Positions 24,132 through 36,100 of a stretch of DNA of 50,000 nt are shown piece by piece; positions within the stretch are counted from its first letter, which is position 1, and the number at the start of each line of letters is the position of its first letter. The notes beneath the pieces were generated by a model, which made no database searches, was not told where the DNA came from, and saw only the letters and a program-made list of their open reading frames with translations. A program made the position numbers and the translations under genes. Source of the stretch: Chromera velia (lineage: Eukaryota > Sar > Chromeraceae); assembly GCA_018398765.1 (NCBI GenBank), contig JAHBMJ010005171.1, positions 1-50,000 on the forward strand, written 5' to 3'.

Positions 24132-24864
24132 GACGGGAAACAACCCGTCTACCTGAACCCCTTTTGATCGCAACGCCTGATCATTCAATCAACCGATGCC
24201 TGATAGCGGGATACACGGCTCGTTTGACGCCTTTGCACATCCTTTGCGCGCGGAGAGAGAGAGATCCTGAAACTGGATTGTTCAATTCATGAATTTCTTT
24301 TTGGGACAAGAGGACCAACGGTGCTCAGCGAAGGCGCGGGAATAGGCGGGCGGGATACAGCCGATTATTCGGGTGCGCCCTTGCAGGGAGCCGCCATGAC
24401 GGCGGCGGCGCGCGCATGCAGCTAGGAATTGACTTATTCATGCCCAAGTATTGCATGCCCAAGTTAATTCGAATTTTGAATTTTTCATGCACTTCAAATA
24501 GTTTTCCACATATGTTCCACTTGCCACACACGTGTCTCTGAGACTTCATGAAGTCGAAAGGATTCGAAAGGCTCCCTCTCCCCAACATTTCCGTCCTTCG
24601 TTGAGCGCCAGGAACATTTCTGGGTCGATCTGCAAATATAGTGCTTCAGTGCATTGTAGTTGTCCCTTGTGAGTCTGGGTGATTGCAGTGAGGGGTGTGT
24701 GTAATTTCACTTTTGCGGCTACAGCAAGCCGAGGAGGTCCTTCTTTTACTTTCTCAGTTCTGCCTGACAGAGAAGAGCAAATAGAGAACGGCCGTGACTG
24801 CCTTACCTCGCTTGATCAAACTGCAGTTTTCATCTTATTTATTCCACCTGATTCTATTGACACA
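24132..24864. promoter_or_regulatory. Divergent promoter region
   Basis: It separates the secreted-protein gene (minus) from zinc-finger gene B (plus). An upstream in-frame ATG for gene B would lie inside it, but the sequence between that ATG and 24865 has no counterpart in paralogue A, so I treat it as untranslated. No core element was recognised. Confidence 0.4.
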
Positions 24865-27565
24865 ATGATTGTGACCCCTGAAGTACAGAAGTACCTTCAG
24901 GGGACAGAAAAAATGTTGAGTGAAAAAGAGGGGATGACGAGGCTTTGCTCCGTCGGAACCACCCTTGGAAAGCCCCCGGATGGTTCCAAGCTGACAGACT
25001 TTTTCGAGCGTTTTTCTGCCTTCTTCAAAGTCGAGGGGGAGGGAGGGAAGGTGACTATCAGTTTGGTCAGCCCCGTCTCCGGACTGACGGTCCGAGAACC
25101 TGAAGTCTGGAAGGAAGTCAAGCCCAAGAAAGGGGTCAACGAGGACAAGGGCGGAAAGAAAGGGAAGGAGAAAGCTGAACAAGGAAAGGCTGCGCCTTCC
25201 AAGCTGGACGAGGCCCGACTCAAGGCCCTCCTGAATGACCAGCAGAAGGGGAAGGAGCGAAATTCTGGGGAGGTCCTCAAGCGTCTCCTCGATTTGTGGA
25301 CCAAGAAGGGAGACAAGAACCGTGTGGGCAAGAACAAACTGCCCTCAGCCAAGAATTCCCTCTGGACCGACATGCACAAGGTTCGTGAGGGTTTGAGCGG
25401 CACGACACCTTACACAGTCTTCAGAGCATGGGCAGGGGCAGGGATTGTGAATTATCTGGAGGATGAAAATGACAATGAGATTGTCTGGAACGTCGACGTC
25501 CTCGATCGTTTCCGTCAGTTGGTCAAGAAGAGGGAGAAGGAGGGCAAAACGTCGTCCTCGAAGGCTGCTGCCCGCCCTTCCTCTTCCACTCCGACTGGAG
25601 GTCGCGGTCTTCCTCCTCCCCCCATGGGGTCTCCTGGGTTCAAGCAGGGCACGATGAACGTCAGCGATGGCCCAGCAGCGAGAGTCTGCAGGTACGGGCA
25701 CGAGTGCACAGACAGTCTCTGCACGAAGAAGCACCCCTCCACGGTCGCCCCCTCCCCTAGGAACAGGGCAGGAGGGGAGGAGCAGAACGAAGAGACTCAG
25801 GATGGCTCTGCCACTCGGATTTTGGCAGCTGTGAAAGATCAGCAGACCGGAGCGGTGTTGGAAGAGATGCTCAGCTGGGGCGAGAGGAGTCCCTGGGGCT
25901 CCACTGCAGCAGCCTCCCCCTCGTATTCGTATTCCCCCCTGATAAAGAAATGTCCCAAAAAGCACAAGTGCCAGAACTACGACTGTGTATACTCTCACCC
26001 CCCCCACCGAAAGGGCATCTGCCCCTCTGCCTCGACCTGTGCGGATCAGGCAGGCTGTACCTACCTGCATGAGTGGGTGACTGTGCTCACCAGCTCGGGC
26101 AGAGAGCACCAGGTGCCCTCCAACTGGCTGCTGCCGACCGAGGGCAAGAGACTGAGTCTCACCGGAATGGTTGTGGTGGCATGTCCGGAGTTCCCGGGCT
26201 GTCCCAGGGCTGCGTCCTGCGAGGCTGTGCACCTCTGTGGGGCCAGTCAGGAGACGGAGGGGAACCCCCCAAACTCCTCGGGGAATTTCATCGGGGAAAT
26301 TTCCGAGCAGCTGCGTGACGTCTTTGAGACTTCTCAAGAGGAAGCGGCAGAGAGAGAGGATGGAAGTGTGTGTGAGTCTGCAGGGGCAGAGGAGGAAGAG
26401 GAGGGCAGAGAGGGAAGTCAGTCGGAGGAAGGAAGTTGGGAATTGGACTCTAGTGGGTATGTGGGGGGAGGGGATGGGGAAAAGACAGAGGAGACGAGGG
26501 ACGAGAAGAGGGGGAAGAGTACAGTCGAGCAGGTGGGTGAGAGTGTGGAGGAAGAAGAATGGGAGTCTGCGTGGGAGGAGACGGGAAGGCCGTCGCAGGG
26601 GGGGCGTTCTGGGATTGTGGGGAGGTCGGGGGGGGAGATTTCGTCTTCGGTTTCTCCAACTGCGATGATGACCCCGGACCTCGTTCCTTCCCCTGACTTA
26701 GCCCTCTCCCAGATAGAGGGCTATGTGAGGCAGTGGGATGATTTGATGCTCGGTCCTCTGGAGGGGGGGAGGAAGTCTGAGACAGCACAGGAAGAGTTGG
26801 AGTCGAACAAGTCGCGAGAGGAGACTCAAGAGAGTCCTAGTCTCCTCCTGCCGGCTGTGAGAACGAGCATACCTGAAATAAAGAGACCAGTCCAGGATGT
26901 GAAGGAGGGGGAGAGGGAGGGTGTGCAAGCGTTTGACATGCGTCTCCGGGTCGAGACTGAGACAACAGACGCAGTGACTAAAAAGCAGCAAGATGTGCCG
27001 GAGCAGAACCTTGCTCCCTCGCCTTGGCGCCAGGCACAGCGTCGGGTGGGTAGGGGGAGTGATTTGTCTGTGAGTCGTTCCGCTCTCCGTGTGACCCCTC
27101 TGGTCGTTGACGGCCACGCGTGGGGACTCCTGACAGGCCGTGACCCTGCGGCTCTGGATGACCTGGAGGCTTTTCTTCGGGAGGAGATTTCGGGGGGGGC
27201 GGGGGACGGGAGGGAACTGATCATCCCCAGAGACGGCAGGTCAGTTTGTGGATGCATCTGTCTGGAGATCCATCAAGCTAGGCGTGCGAACCTGAAATGG
27301 GAATGAATCACAGAATGACCGCCCATGTGCATGGAGGACTCGATTTTCATTCAACTGACTCCCTTGGCAAAAAAACGCCGTTTCAGATTTTCCTGATTGT
27401 ATCTGTCGCCTTCTTGGTTGCCCCTCATTTCCCTTTCCGTGTCTCTTTTCCCCCGGCATGCGTCGAGCGCGCCACTCTCGCACTCATCACACGCTAATCC
27501 ATCGAAAGTAGCTGCGAAAGACGTTTTTTCTTTGCTGTCTTTCTCCTTAAGGCACCCCTGTTCCG

Positions 27566-27598
<33 letters not shown>

Positions 27599-28186
27599 GA
27601 ACACTGTGTGGCTGTCTGCAGGTACTTTCTACACCCCGACCCTGCAGAGGGCAAGAAGCTGCACGTGGAGGGTTTTGACTCTGCAGAGGAGCTGGAGGCC
27701 TGGGTGATGTACGTGTACGAGGCCAAGAAGAGGGGGTGGAAGTGGGTGGAGACGCCCTTCGGCCCCTCGGCGGTCGACTCTCCGTCTGTGAGAGACGGGG
27801 GGGGCGGGGTGCAGAGACACACAGTGCTGAGAGCAGACAGAGTCTGTGGTGGGACCCTGGCTGAAGTGGCTGCGAGGGCGTGTGAGGAGGAGCAGTTTGA
27901 GCCTGTGGGGGGGGCTGTGAAGGCGGGGATGCAGGTCGACGATATCGTGTTCGTCGTTGGTGACCCTGGGAGATTCGGCTCTGGAGGGGAGGAGAGGGGG
28001 AGAGAGATCCTCCCAAGGGAGGTCGGGAACGACCTGCTCGAGTCGGCCGCTTGGCGTCGCTGGCCTGCGTTTCAGGCTGGCGGTCGTCCTGGCGCTCTCC
28101 GTTGGGTTGTCTTCGCGGGCGACGGGAGACCCGGGGACGCGTTGGAGGAGTGGGGGCGGCACACGCGCAGACTTCTCAGGTTCTGA
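24865..28186 (+). CDS. CCCH zinc-finger protein B, inverted paralogue of A
   Basis: Two exons, 24865-27239 and 27622-28186, join in phase 2 (AG|G), giving 979 residues. The start aligns with protein A (MIVTPEVQKYLQGTEKML). The order matches A: a helix-turn-helix or LOTUS-like N-terminus, a second helical domain near 110-215, fingers, an acidic low-complexity middle, and the unrecognised C-terminal domain. One orphan finger (CRYGHECTDSLCTKKH) and one complete three-finger module are present, so B has four fingers where A has six. Finger spacing is C-x5-C-x4/5-C-x3-H. The 70 residues before the intron differ from A at one position, while the N-termini are only moderately alike. RNA binding is inferred from the fingers. 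Confidence 0.87.
27569..27598 (+). repeat. (TG)n tract in the gene B intron
   Basis: The TG run lies about 25 bases before the CTGCAG acceptor of exon 2. The gene A intron has the equivalent tract. Confidence 0.85.
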
Positions 28187-29372
28187 TTTGTTTGTTGTGT
28201 TCGGAGGAGCGACCGCAGGCCCCTGGAGTGTGAATGAGTGAGGAATTGAAAAATTAATTAATGGGGTTTGGGGTAGTGTTCGTGGGAAGGGAAGGGCGCA
28301 TGCATGGGGAAATGAAAGTGGAAAGGTGTAACGGTGTCAGAAAGAAGGAGAGAAGTGGTCAGGTGTCGAGTGGGTGTCGTTTTGTGTCGATCAGTAAAGC
28401 TGCATCGCATCGGGACAGGAGCAGTGGGACGGCGGACGTGGAATGCAGAGGGGCCCGTAACGCAGTTGGCTTGTCTTTCAGTAAAATGCGAGAAGTGTGT
28501 AGTTGGGGCGGATTGCTGGATGGTAACAAGTAGATGTTCTGCTCTCTTCCTGGCAGGACTTGTAACACAAGCAGTATCCTGATTTTGACTTGCAGTCAAA
28601 GGGCGCGGCATCTCACTTTGTACCTTGGAAGGAAAGAAGGCGAAAATTAAGGAGGGGGTATCGGGAAAGGGGAACGGGAATGTATGCGAGAAGAGGTTCT
28701 CTTAGGCGGATTGCATGGAGGCAACGAAGGACTGCGGAAGGAAGAAGGCTGGAAGGAAAGGGGGAAGTACTCTTATTTAAGCTTCATCGCAAGCGCTGGC
28801 AAGGGTTCGGAACAATCTCGTGCCTGCATGCAGCATTTAAAACTTAATTGGCATGCACCAACGAGAGACAGCCCGTGCATGGATCTCTCGTGACATTTCA
28901 AGTGAGCTATTTCCTTACGGCAGAGCGCAAGTCGGTGAGCGTACTTGCATGCATCCGCAGTCTTTTGCTGCTTGTCTCTTCGTTTCTTCCCCTCTGATAC
29001 TCAGAGAGTGTGTATCTGTGTCTCTGCAGCCGACCTTCCTCAGGCTGCGTGCCGACTGTTTAGTGCTCACCGGCTGACTGTATTTATGATTCGACGCCGG
29101 ATGCGAATCATGCGACAATTGAATCCATCGATTTGATCAAGGTTGACTCATTGGTCTAATTATCGGTCATTTGATTCGTATAATCAAATTATTATCAATG
29201 ACAAAATTAACCAACCTATAGAAACCAACATAAAAGTATCATGTGATAAAACAGACCTTTAAATTATTTCATTAATTACAATTAAGTACAGTTTCTAAAA
29301 ATTGAGGTTTATAAATCCAGTTTTATCGAGTTTTTGTGTATATACATACCTTAAAGAATGTCCGGTAGAACT
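28187..29372. other. Intergenic, no gene seen
   Basis: This is the 3' flank of gene B, passing into AT-rich sequence after about 29100. The open frames are short and show no family resemblance. Confidence 0.6.
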
Positions 29373-29564
29373 CTACAAAAAATTATAGAAATTAATTGTT
29401 GGGAAATTGATGGGAAATCTTAGGAAAATCCTACTAGGCAGATTTCTTACGTCAAAAGTTCCGTGAAATTTCCCATCAATTTCCGATGGATTTCCCTAGG
29501 ATTTCCCTAAGATTTCCCATCAATTTCCCATAGATTTCCCAACGATTTCCATAATTTTTTGTAG
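29373..29564. mobile_element. Foldback or MITE-like element
   Basis: The left arm starts CTACAAAAAATTATAGAAAT. The right arm ends ATAATTTTTTGTAG, its inverted complement. Inside, both arms carry GGGAAATTGATGGGAAATCT or its complement, so nearly the whole 190 bases can fold into one hairpin. GAATGTCCG occurs on both sides, at 29356-29364 and 29566-29574, as a possible target duplication that is not flush with the left end. Confidence 0.6.
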
Positions 29565-30198
29565 GGAATGTCCGCGGTGATTCGCTGGTGAAAAAGTTTA
29601 CCAGTGGTAACCAGACATTTAAAGTCATATTTTGACCTAGATTTTCACTTACATTTTTGAAAAGTCAACTACCATTTTGAATAATTTTGAAAAAGTCCGG
29701 TTAACATTTGCATATAAAAAAAAATCAATTTCTACGATTTTTTACAAATCCTGGGTGGAATTTACTAAAAAAATTGAATTTTCATTCTTATGGAATCCAA
29801 ATTTCATATTGTTAATCATTACACCGTTTTTTCCATACTTTCTTTACTACCAGGTTTAATAAAAAGTTTAAACTGCTTATAAAATACTTTGTTTTACGTA
29901 GGCATGGCACAACTCCGCCTGGAAAGAAAGTTTGCGACGTGACAGTCTGGCTAGCTTCTCCCTCGAGGACTGTGAGCGACGAACAGCTGTCGGTGGGCTG
30001 CGAGCCTGCACGAAGAGAGGAGGTGGTGAGCAAACAGAAAGAAGAAGAATAACCTCTCAAGTAAATTGAAAAGAATTGCCGAAGCCATAGAGGAAAAGTA
30101 TCTACCATGACTGTCAGGCATCCCGAAAGATTTGGTACGACGAAACACGCAAAAATTTTACAAAGGGCAGTTGAGGTCTTTGCCCTAATCTTGTCAGC

Positions 30199-33100
30199 TT
30201 ACTTGGTGGCTGATAGAACCACGTGGCTGAAATCTGTCATGGCAGCTGAGGCGTCTCTGTGCCCCCCCTGGGACACCGTCCCTGCCCCTGTGCCTGTACC
30301 GCCACTGGGCCGCCTTGCAGAGAGGCTGCCTCCGACCGTGTCCAGCTTTCTGCCTGCACGCGAGAGATTCGTGAGCTCAGGCACCATGGGACTGGGACCG
30401 GACTCTGAGGATGGATTTGAATTTGAATTTCCGTCTCCTGAGCCCCCAGCAGGCAGACGAGCAGAGAGGCTCCCTTTCCTGCTCTGGAACCCTCCACGAG
30501 GAGAAACTTGGGGGTCTCCCAAATTGGGTGAGTGGAGGAAAGGAGCGAGGGGATCCGTCTCCTCCTCTGGCGCTTCCTCGAGGGCGCTGTCGTACCGTAC
30601 TGGGTGCCGTCGAGGCACATTCTGACGGAGAAACGAAGCAGCGAGACGTCCATCGGGGGCAGCAGGACGGTAGGCGAGCGGGCGATCGGTGAAGGCCCCT
30701 GAAAAAGTGGAGCGGAACGCCTCCTTTCTCGAACGATTGGTGGTGTTTGCAAGCGTGCCCATCAAAGCTGCGGTCTGTTGCTGTGGGGGTTGCCTCTTGG
30801 GAGGAGGCCAGGGACGCTCGTCGTGTATGTCCACTCGACTTTGTGGCCGTGCCGTGTGCACTACGAGATAGGGTTCCTGTGCTTTGGCTCCGTTGGAGTT
30901 GGCGGCACTGGCCGCGATTCTCCTCCTGGCAGAGCGTCCAATTGGAAATGCAGCCAGACTGCGGTGGGAGGGGAAAGGTGCCGGATCCCCCGCTGCCCCT
31001 GTGTTTCCTTTTGAAGTTCCGGTTTTGAACTTCCCCGAGGAACCGTCGAGTGAGAACTGGAATCCCGTTCTTGCGGCCTCTCTCTCGAGCCAGGCTGCGG
31101 CCTTCTCTCTTTGCTCCGCGGCGCTGTCTCCTGGGTTCTCTATTCGAGAAGCCTGTGGTGAGCCTGGACGGACCTCGTCATTTTCGTTTCCTGATATTCC
31201 ACAGGTCTGCAAAAAACAAAGAGACAAGCAGGCAGTGATATCTCAGTGATGTGGAGGAAGGTTTTCCTTCTACACTGTGGTAAATTCAAGCTGTTGCAAA
31301 AACGAAGAAAGGCCGGCCCAACACAACCCAGACACACTCATGAGGTTCAAATGGTGCAACAGCGACACCCCACTTGACATTTTTATGGGCAGCAACTGTC
31401 ACACGAATACAAAGACACAAAACACAATTACTGACGAAACTTGTGTGAAGACAGAAAAAGAAGAGAACGAAACCAGTCGAACAGTTGGGAACCTGCCGAA
31501 CACTTTGTAACGCATTCAACACATTGTCATGCTTTTGTACCTTCGGAGACGGTCCCAGTTTCCGCATTGCCGCGATAACCCTGGCATTTGCCTTGCGGTT
31601 GACTGCTGGACCGGTTTCTACATACCCAAAGTTTCGCTTCCTCGCCAGTTTGTCTCGCAGTCTTAATCGCTGAATTGCCTGCTCCCGTTGTGCCTGCAGA
31701 TCCCATGGGCAATTGCCCCCCTTGTCGTTTGTTCCCCCACTTGGTTTTCCCGGACTTCCACTTCGTCTTTCTCTCTCTGTGTGGTTCGAAGTTTCCTTCT
31801 CGAGACCTCCGTGTGCGGTGGGACCCGGGGGTAGAGACGGCATGTGTGCTGATGAGTGCGTGTGCTGTTGAGGTTGCGGTGGTCGCTGGGAGGACGAGGC
31901 GGCAGATGAGGCAGAGGATAGGGGGTGGGTAGTTGGGGCCGCCTGTGCATTGGGACTCGCCCCCGTGTGTCCCTCTGTCTTTCTGGTTGAAGGGCCTGCT
32001 GGGTGGTCGGGGCACCCCAAAACTTCTTTGAAGGCCGCAGAAGAGGGCGACAGAAGGACGACGCTGTCGAAGAAGGCGGAGGTCTTCACGTCGAATGCAG
32101 GCAGAGAATACTCAGGCCAACACGCGGACGCAAAGTGGGAGACGACTCTGTCCAGAACGCCAGGAGCTGCCAAAGACCTGCATGCAGACAGAAAAGGAAG
32201 CATGCATGTCGATCGATTCAGTTAGGGACATGACACAGGCAGATAGACAAAACGACAGCTCCAAAGGTGTGAGTACCGGATCGACTCTTCGGCAGATCGA
32301 CCAACCTCCAGGGTCAATTCCACAGCATCGCCATCCAAGTCAACCCATTGAACACCTAGAAAGGCAAAATAATCGGGTGCCGCTAAGGCGCATGCAGTGG
32401 AAGACAGCATACGAGACTCAGCATGTGATTGCGTTTCCTTTTCTGGACGGATTCAGGCAGCCATGAAAATGGTCTGAATAATGTGGACACTTTTCAGAGA
32501 CTGTTTTCCATTGATCCTTTTGGCTCCCAACACAAGCCACTGACCTCTCGAGAGATTCCATTCTTTCTGCAAGCCGAGCAGCTTCTTCTTGGTCTCCCTC
32601 TTCCGTCTGCCCTCCTCCACCCTCGGTGTTCCCATTGTTGATCACCTCGGGGGGCGAGTCTGCTGCCATCTGGAGAGGTAACTCGTCGGCACTCAGGAGC
32701 TGTGTCAGAAGGTCTGGGTCCCGAGGGGGGTCGTCCTGAAGGGTTCCTCCTGAGATGTATTTGATAGCATCTTCAGTGATGACTGCGCGTGCACTCCCTC
32801 TTTGGCTGTTTTTTGGAGTTTTTGGTTTTCGTTCTGGGCCCTGCTGCTTTTGTGGATTGTTCCAGTCAGAGGGATCTTTTGGCGCCCCTGTGCGAGCGCC
32901 TCCGTCCTTCTGCTGCTGATTCTCGATGTATGCGAGACGCCTCTGCAGTGCGACAAACACTCTGCCGAGTTTTGCCCTGAGTGCCGCGAGGGCACGTCTG
33001 TTCAGTGCTCTCTGATGGAATGCAATTGTGGAGGCTGGAAGTTTGGATCGGAGGAAGGGAGACGCGGTCAGGGTGGGAGGACTGCCTTCGGTCAGGGCAG

Positions 33101-36100
33101 AAAGCAGCTTTGCCGTCACAGCAAAACGGGCCCTGAAAGCAGGCAGGTACAAACAAGCAAGGCATAAATGACTTCGCATGAGGAACCGGATGGATGCCAT
33201 TCAATCATGCAGAATGCTACAATCGACAGAACCATGATGCACACACTGGAGTGGAAAGTGAGAATGAGAAGCATAATGATATGAAGACCCTTCAGGTGAC
33301 TTTTTCCAAAAAAAAAAAAAAAAAAACCTGCCTGTCCACATAGAAAGCGAAACACTCAGGCAAGCGTACGAGCAACAGCCAACGCACCGTCTGTATCGAG
33401 TTTCGGACTTGGCGACCATTTGTTGGCTCTCCACGCTCATGCGGCGGAGTCCGTCCAGCAGCGTTTTGGGAACATTCTTCAGGAGGGAATTCTGCAGAAG
33501 AGCAGAGGGACGAAGAAGAGAAGAGATGAGAAGAGATGGGCAAAACTAGGCAGTAGGTAGTAGCACACATACAAAGAGCGAGAGAGTCAACTCCATACTG
33601 CGTGAACCCGTCAGGAGGATACAGAGAAAACACTCAAGGATTCATACTGTCACAGAACAGCCCCTTCTGTGTTTTCGGTTCTTTCCCTCTACGGACTCAA
33701 TTGACTTGACTCTCCTTTGCCTTTCTTGTGTGTACGCCGACCTTGTCACAGCAGAGGACCAAGGTTGAGTGCGTGATGGCCTCGACAGTGTAGGGCTCGG
33801 GCTCTTCCAAGAGAATCGAGTGCCCCCCCACAAACCTGCCCTCCCAGAGGATTCCGGCCTCCCGAGAGCTCTCGGGACCCAAAAAGGCGCGAACGAGGGC
33901 AGCCGGGATATTGGAAGCCCTCTCTGCCTCTTCCTCCTCCTGGTCTAGCATCGTCTCTGTGGCAGAGTGCTGAGACGGATTTGCAGAGGAGGAACCATTG
34001 GGTGAGGCAGACGTCATCGCGACTGCAACGGCTGTGCCTAGTTGCCCTTCCGGTTGTCCACTTCTACCGCCTTCGTTCTTTCCGAAAGCGCTTCTGGAAG
34101 CGGAGGGCCCTAGAGTTGCTCTTGAAGGGGAGTGGGGCACAGAGGGGCGGTGGCTGCGGTGGAGGTCCGCGGAAGATTGTTGGGCTCCTAGGGGAGCGGC
34201 TGAGGAGGCTGTGGCGAGTCCAGGGTTTGGTTGGCCAGAGGACGGGTTCTGCTCTGCCTGGGTTCCTTTTGTTGGCATTGCGTGAAGGAGCCTGCATGCC
34301 CCCTGAACAAGGAGGAAGAGGTAGTTGGAGTGTGTGCCCTCTTGAGAGAGTCTGGTGCCCTTCGGGACCTGAATTTCATCGAAGGAAAATCCAAGCTTGT
34401 GCAAGGCAGAGTCGGATAAATCGGCAGCTCCAGGGATAAGTTTTTTTAGTCTCTGGATCTTTGCTTGATGTCTTTTCTCTGCTTCCTGAGAAGCATGGCG
34501 TTTGTATGCTTCCTTTCTGATAACCAGAAGCTCCGTGTCCTCCAGAGCTATTACTGTGGCCGCCCTTGCCTCATTCTGCTGAAGTGCACGTTCTCCAAAT
34601 ACTTGGCCCTTCGCGGAGAAAGAGACAAACTTCATATCTGGGGGGCAGAATCGCTTTGCAGCTGCATACCGTTTTCTCACAGCTGGAGAAAGGAACTGGA
34701 AGTCTGCAAGCGCCAGACCTGCCCAAGTTTCAACCCCCCCTCCCTCAGCATCTTGTCCCGTTTGGAGGGCTGCCGCCTCGTCATCTTCCTCTTTCGAGTC
34801 CCCTACTCCTCCCAGACCCTCTCTCCCTCCCTCCCCGTCAGAGCGGAGTGTGCCATCATTGAAGAACCCCGGCCCTCCCCCCCTTCCACTGATACCAAGA
34901 GCGCTACTGCACGTTCATATGCAGCCCAAAACCATTTCTCCAGAGAATACCTTAAATGCAATTAAGACCCTGAATGGGATCATCCATTTGAAAACTCCTT
35001 CAGGCAGTGAAATTTACTCAAACAGTGCAAACGAGTGCGGCTGGCTTTGGGGGGACATGGCAAAAGGTGATCGGGAGCAGCAGGATGCTGGCTCAAGCTG
35101 GCAAAGTGAGCTACGATGAAAAGAGACAAAAAAGCCCTGACTGAATTCTCAAAGGGCAAAGAAGGAAGGAGGGAGAAAGAGAGAAAGAGAGAAAGAGAGA
35201 GAGAGAGAGCAAGCAGGCACCAAAGAAAGAGACTAACAAACATGCAGGAACAGAAACGAACAAAAGACGTACAGGCACAGACTCAACAAGCCTGGAGAAA
35301 CGAGCCCTCCCTCACATGCCCCCTCCCCACGTATTTATTCACTTACTTCCTCATTTGAGTTTTTCGAGATTTCCGTTGAGACACTGTGACAGTGACCTGC
35401 AGGGCTTCAGCGTTGAAGTCACGCAGACGGGTGAAGAGTGGAGACGGTCCGTGTCCACTCGCCGACTGCAGCCCCCCCGCCACTCTGAAAGCCGGGGACA
35501 GCAGAGACTTCCTTCCAACCAAAGAAAGCAGATGCTCTGAGGGATTCTCTGGTGGGAACAGCTTCCCGAGTCGCGGAGGAGGCTCACGAATCCCCTCTCC
35601 ATCTGAATTACCCAACTGTGCATTAGAAGGAGAGGTTATGGGAGAAATCGGGTCCCCAGCACCCAAACTTTGCACAATCAGATTCCCAAGATCCCCCCCC
35701 CCATGTGCCCCCTCACGCCGAGCGGGAGTCAGCATCGACCCACCCCCCAAGGCTTCCTCAATCGATAGACCTTCTGCGCTTCCGCTGTCTCTCCGAGCAA
35801 ATCCGGTCGCGGGTCGGTTTCCCGACACAGCGGAGAGTGTGCTTTCCCTCCTGATGCCTCCCACTCCGCCGGGTTTTGTGGCATTCGCTGCCCCTGCCTC
35901 AATCATCATCGATTGAATCTCCTTGGCATCTTCTTGCAAGGCAAGTGCCCATAAAATTTGACCCGGAACAGCTGCTTCCACTGCTTCGTTGAGACTTCTG
36001 TCCGGACTCCCATCTCCTCCAACATCTGGCACACCTCCCCAGGGGAGCTGTCCGGCAAATGCCCCTGCAAACAGACGCCCCTGCAACAGTAGATTTTCTA

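Noticed and set aside
24679-24864. Upstream extension of zinc-finger gene B to an earlier start
   Set aside because: The 62 extra residues have no counterpart in paralogue A, while the ATG at 24865 aligns with the start of A.
33697-35397. Treating the C-terminal half of the CNB gene as a separate gene
   Set aside because: The strong GTAAGT donor after 35347 joins in phase to the exon starting at 34906, so one gene is the simpler model. RNA evidence could overturn this.
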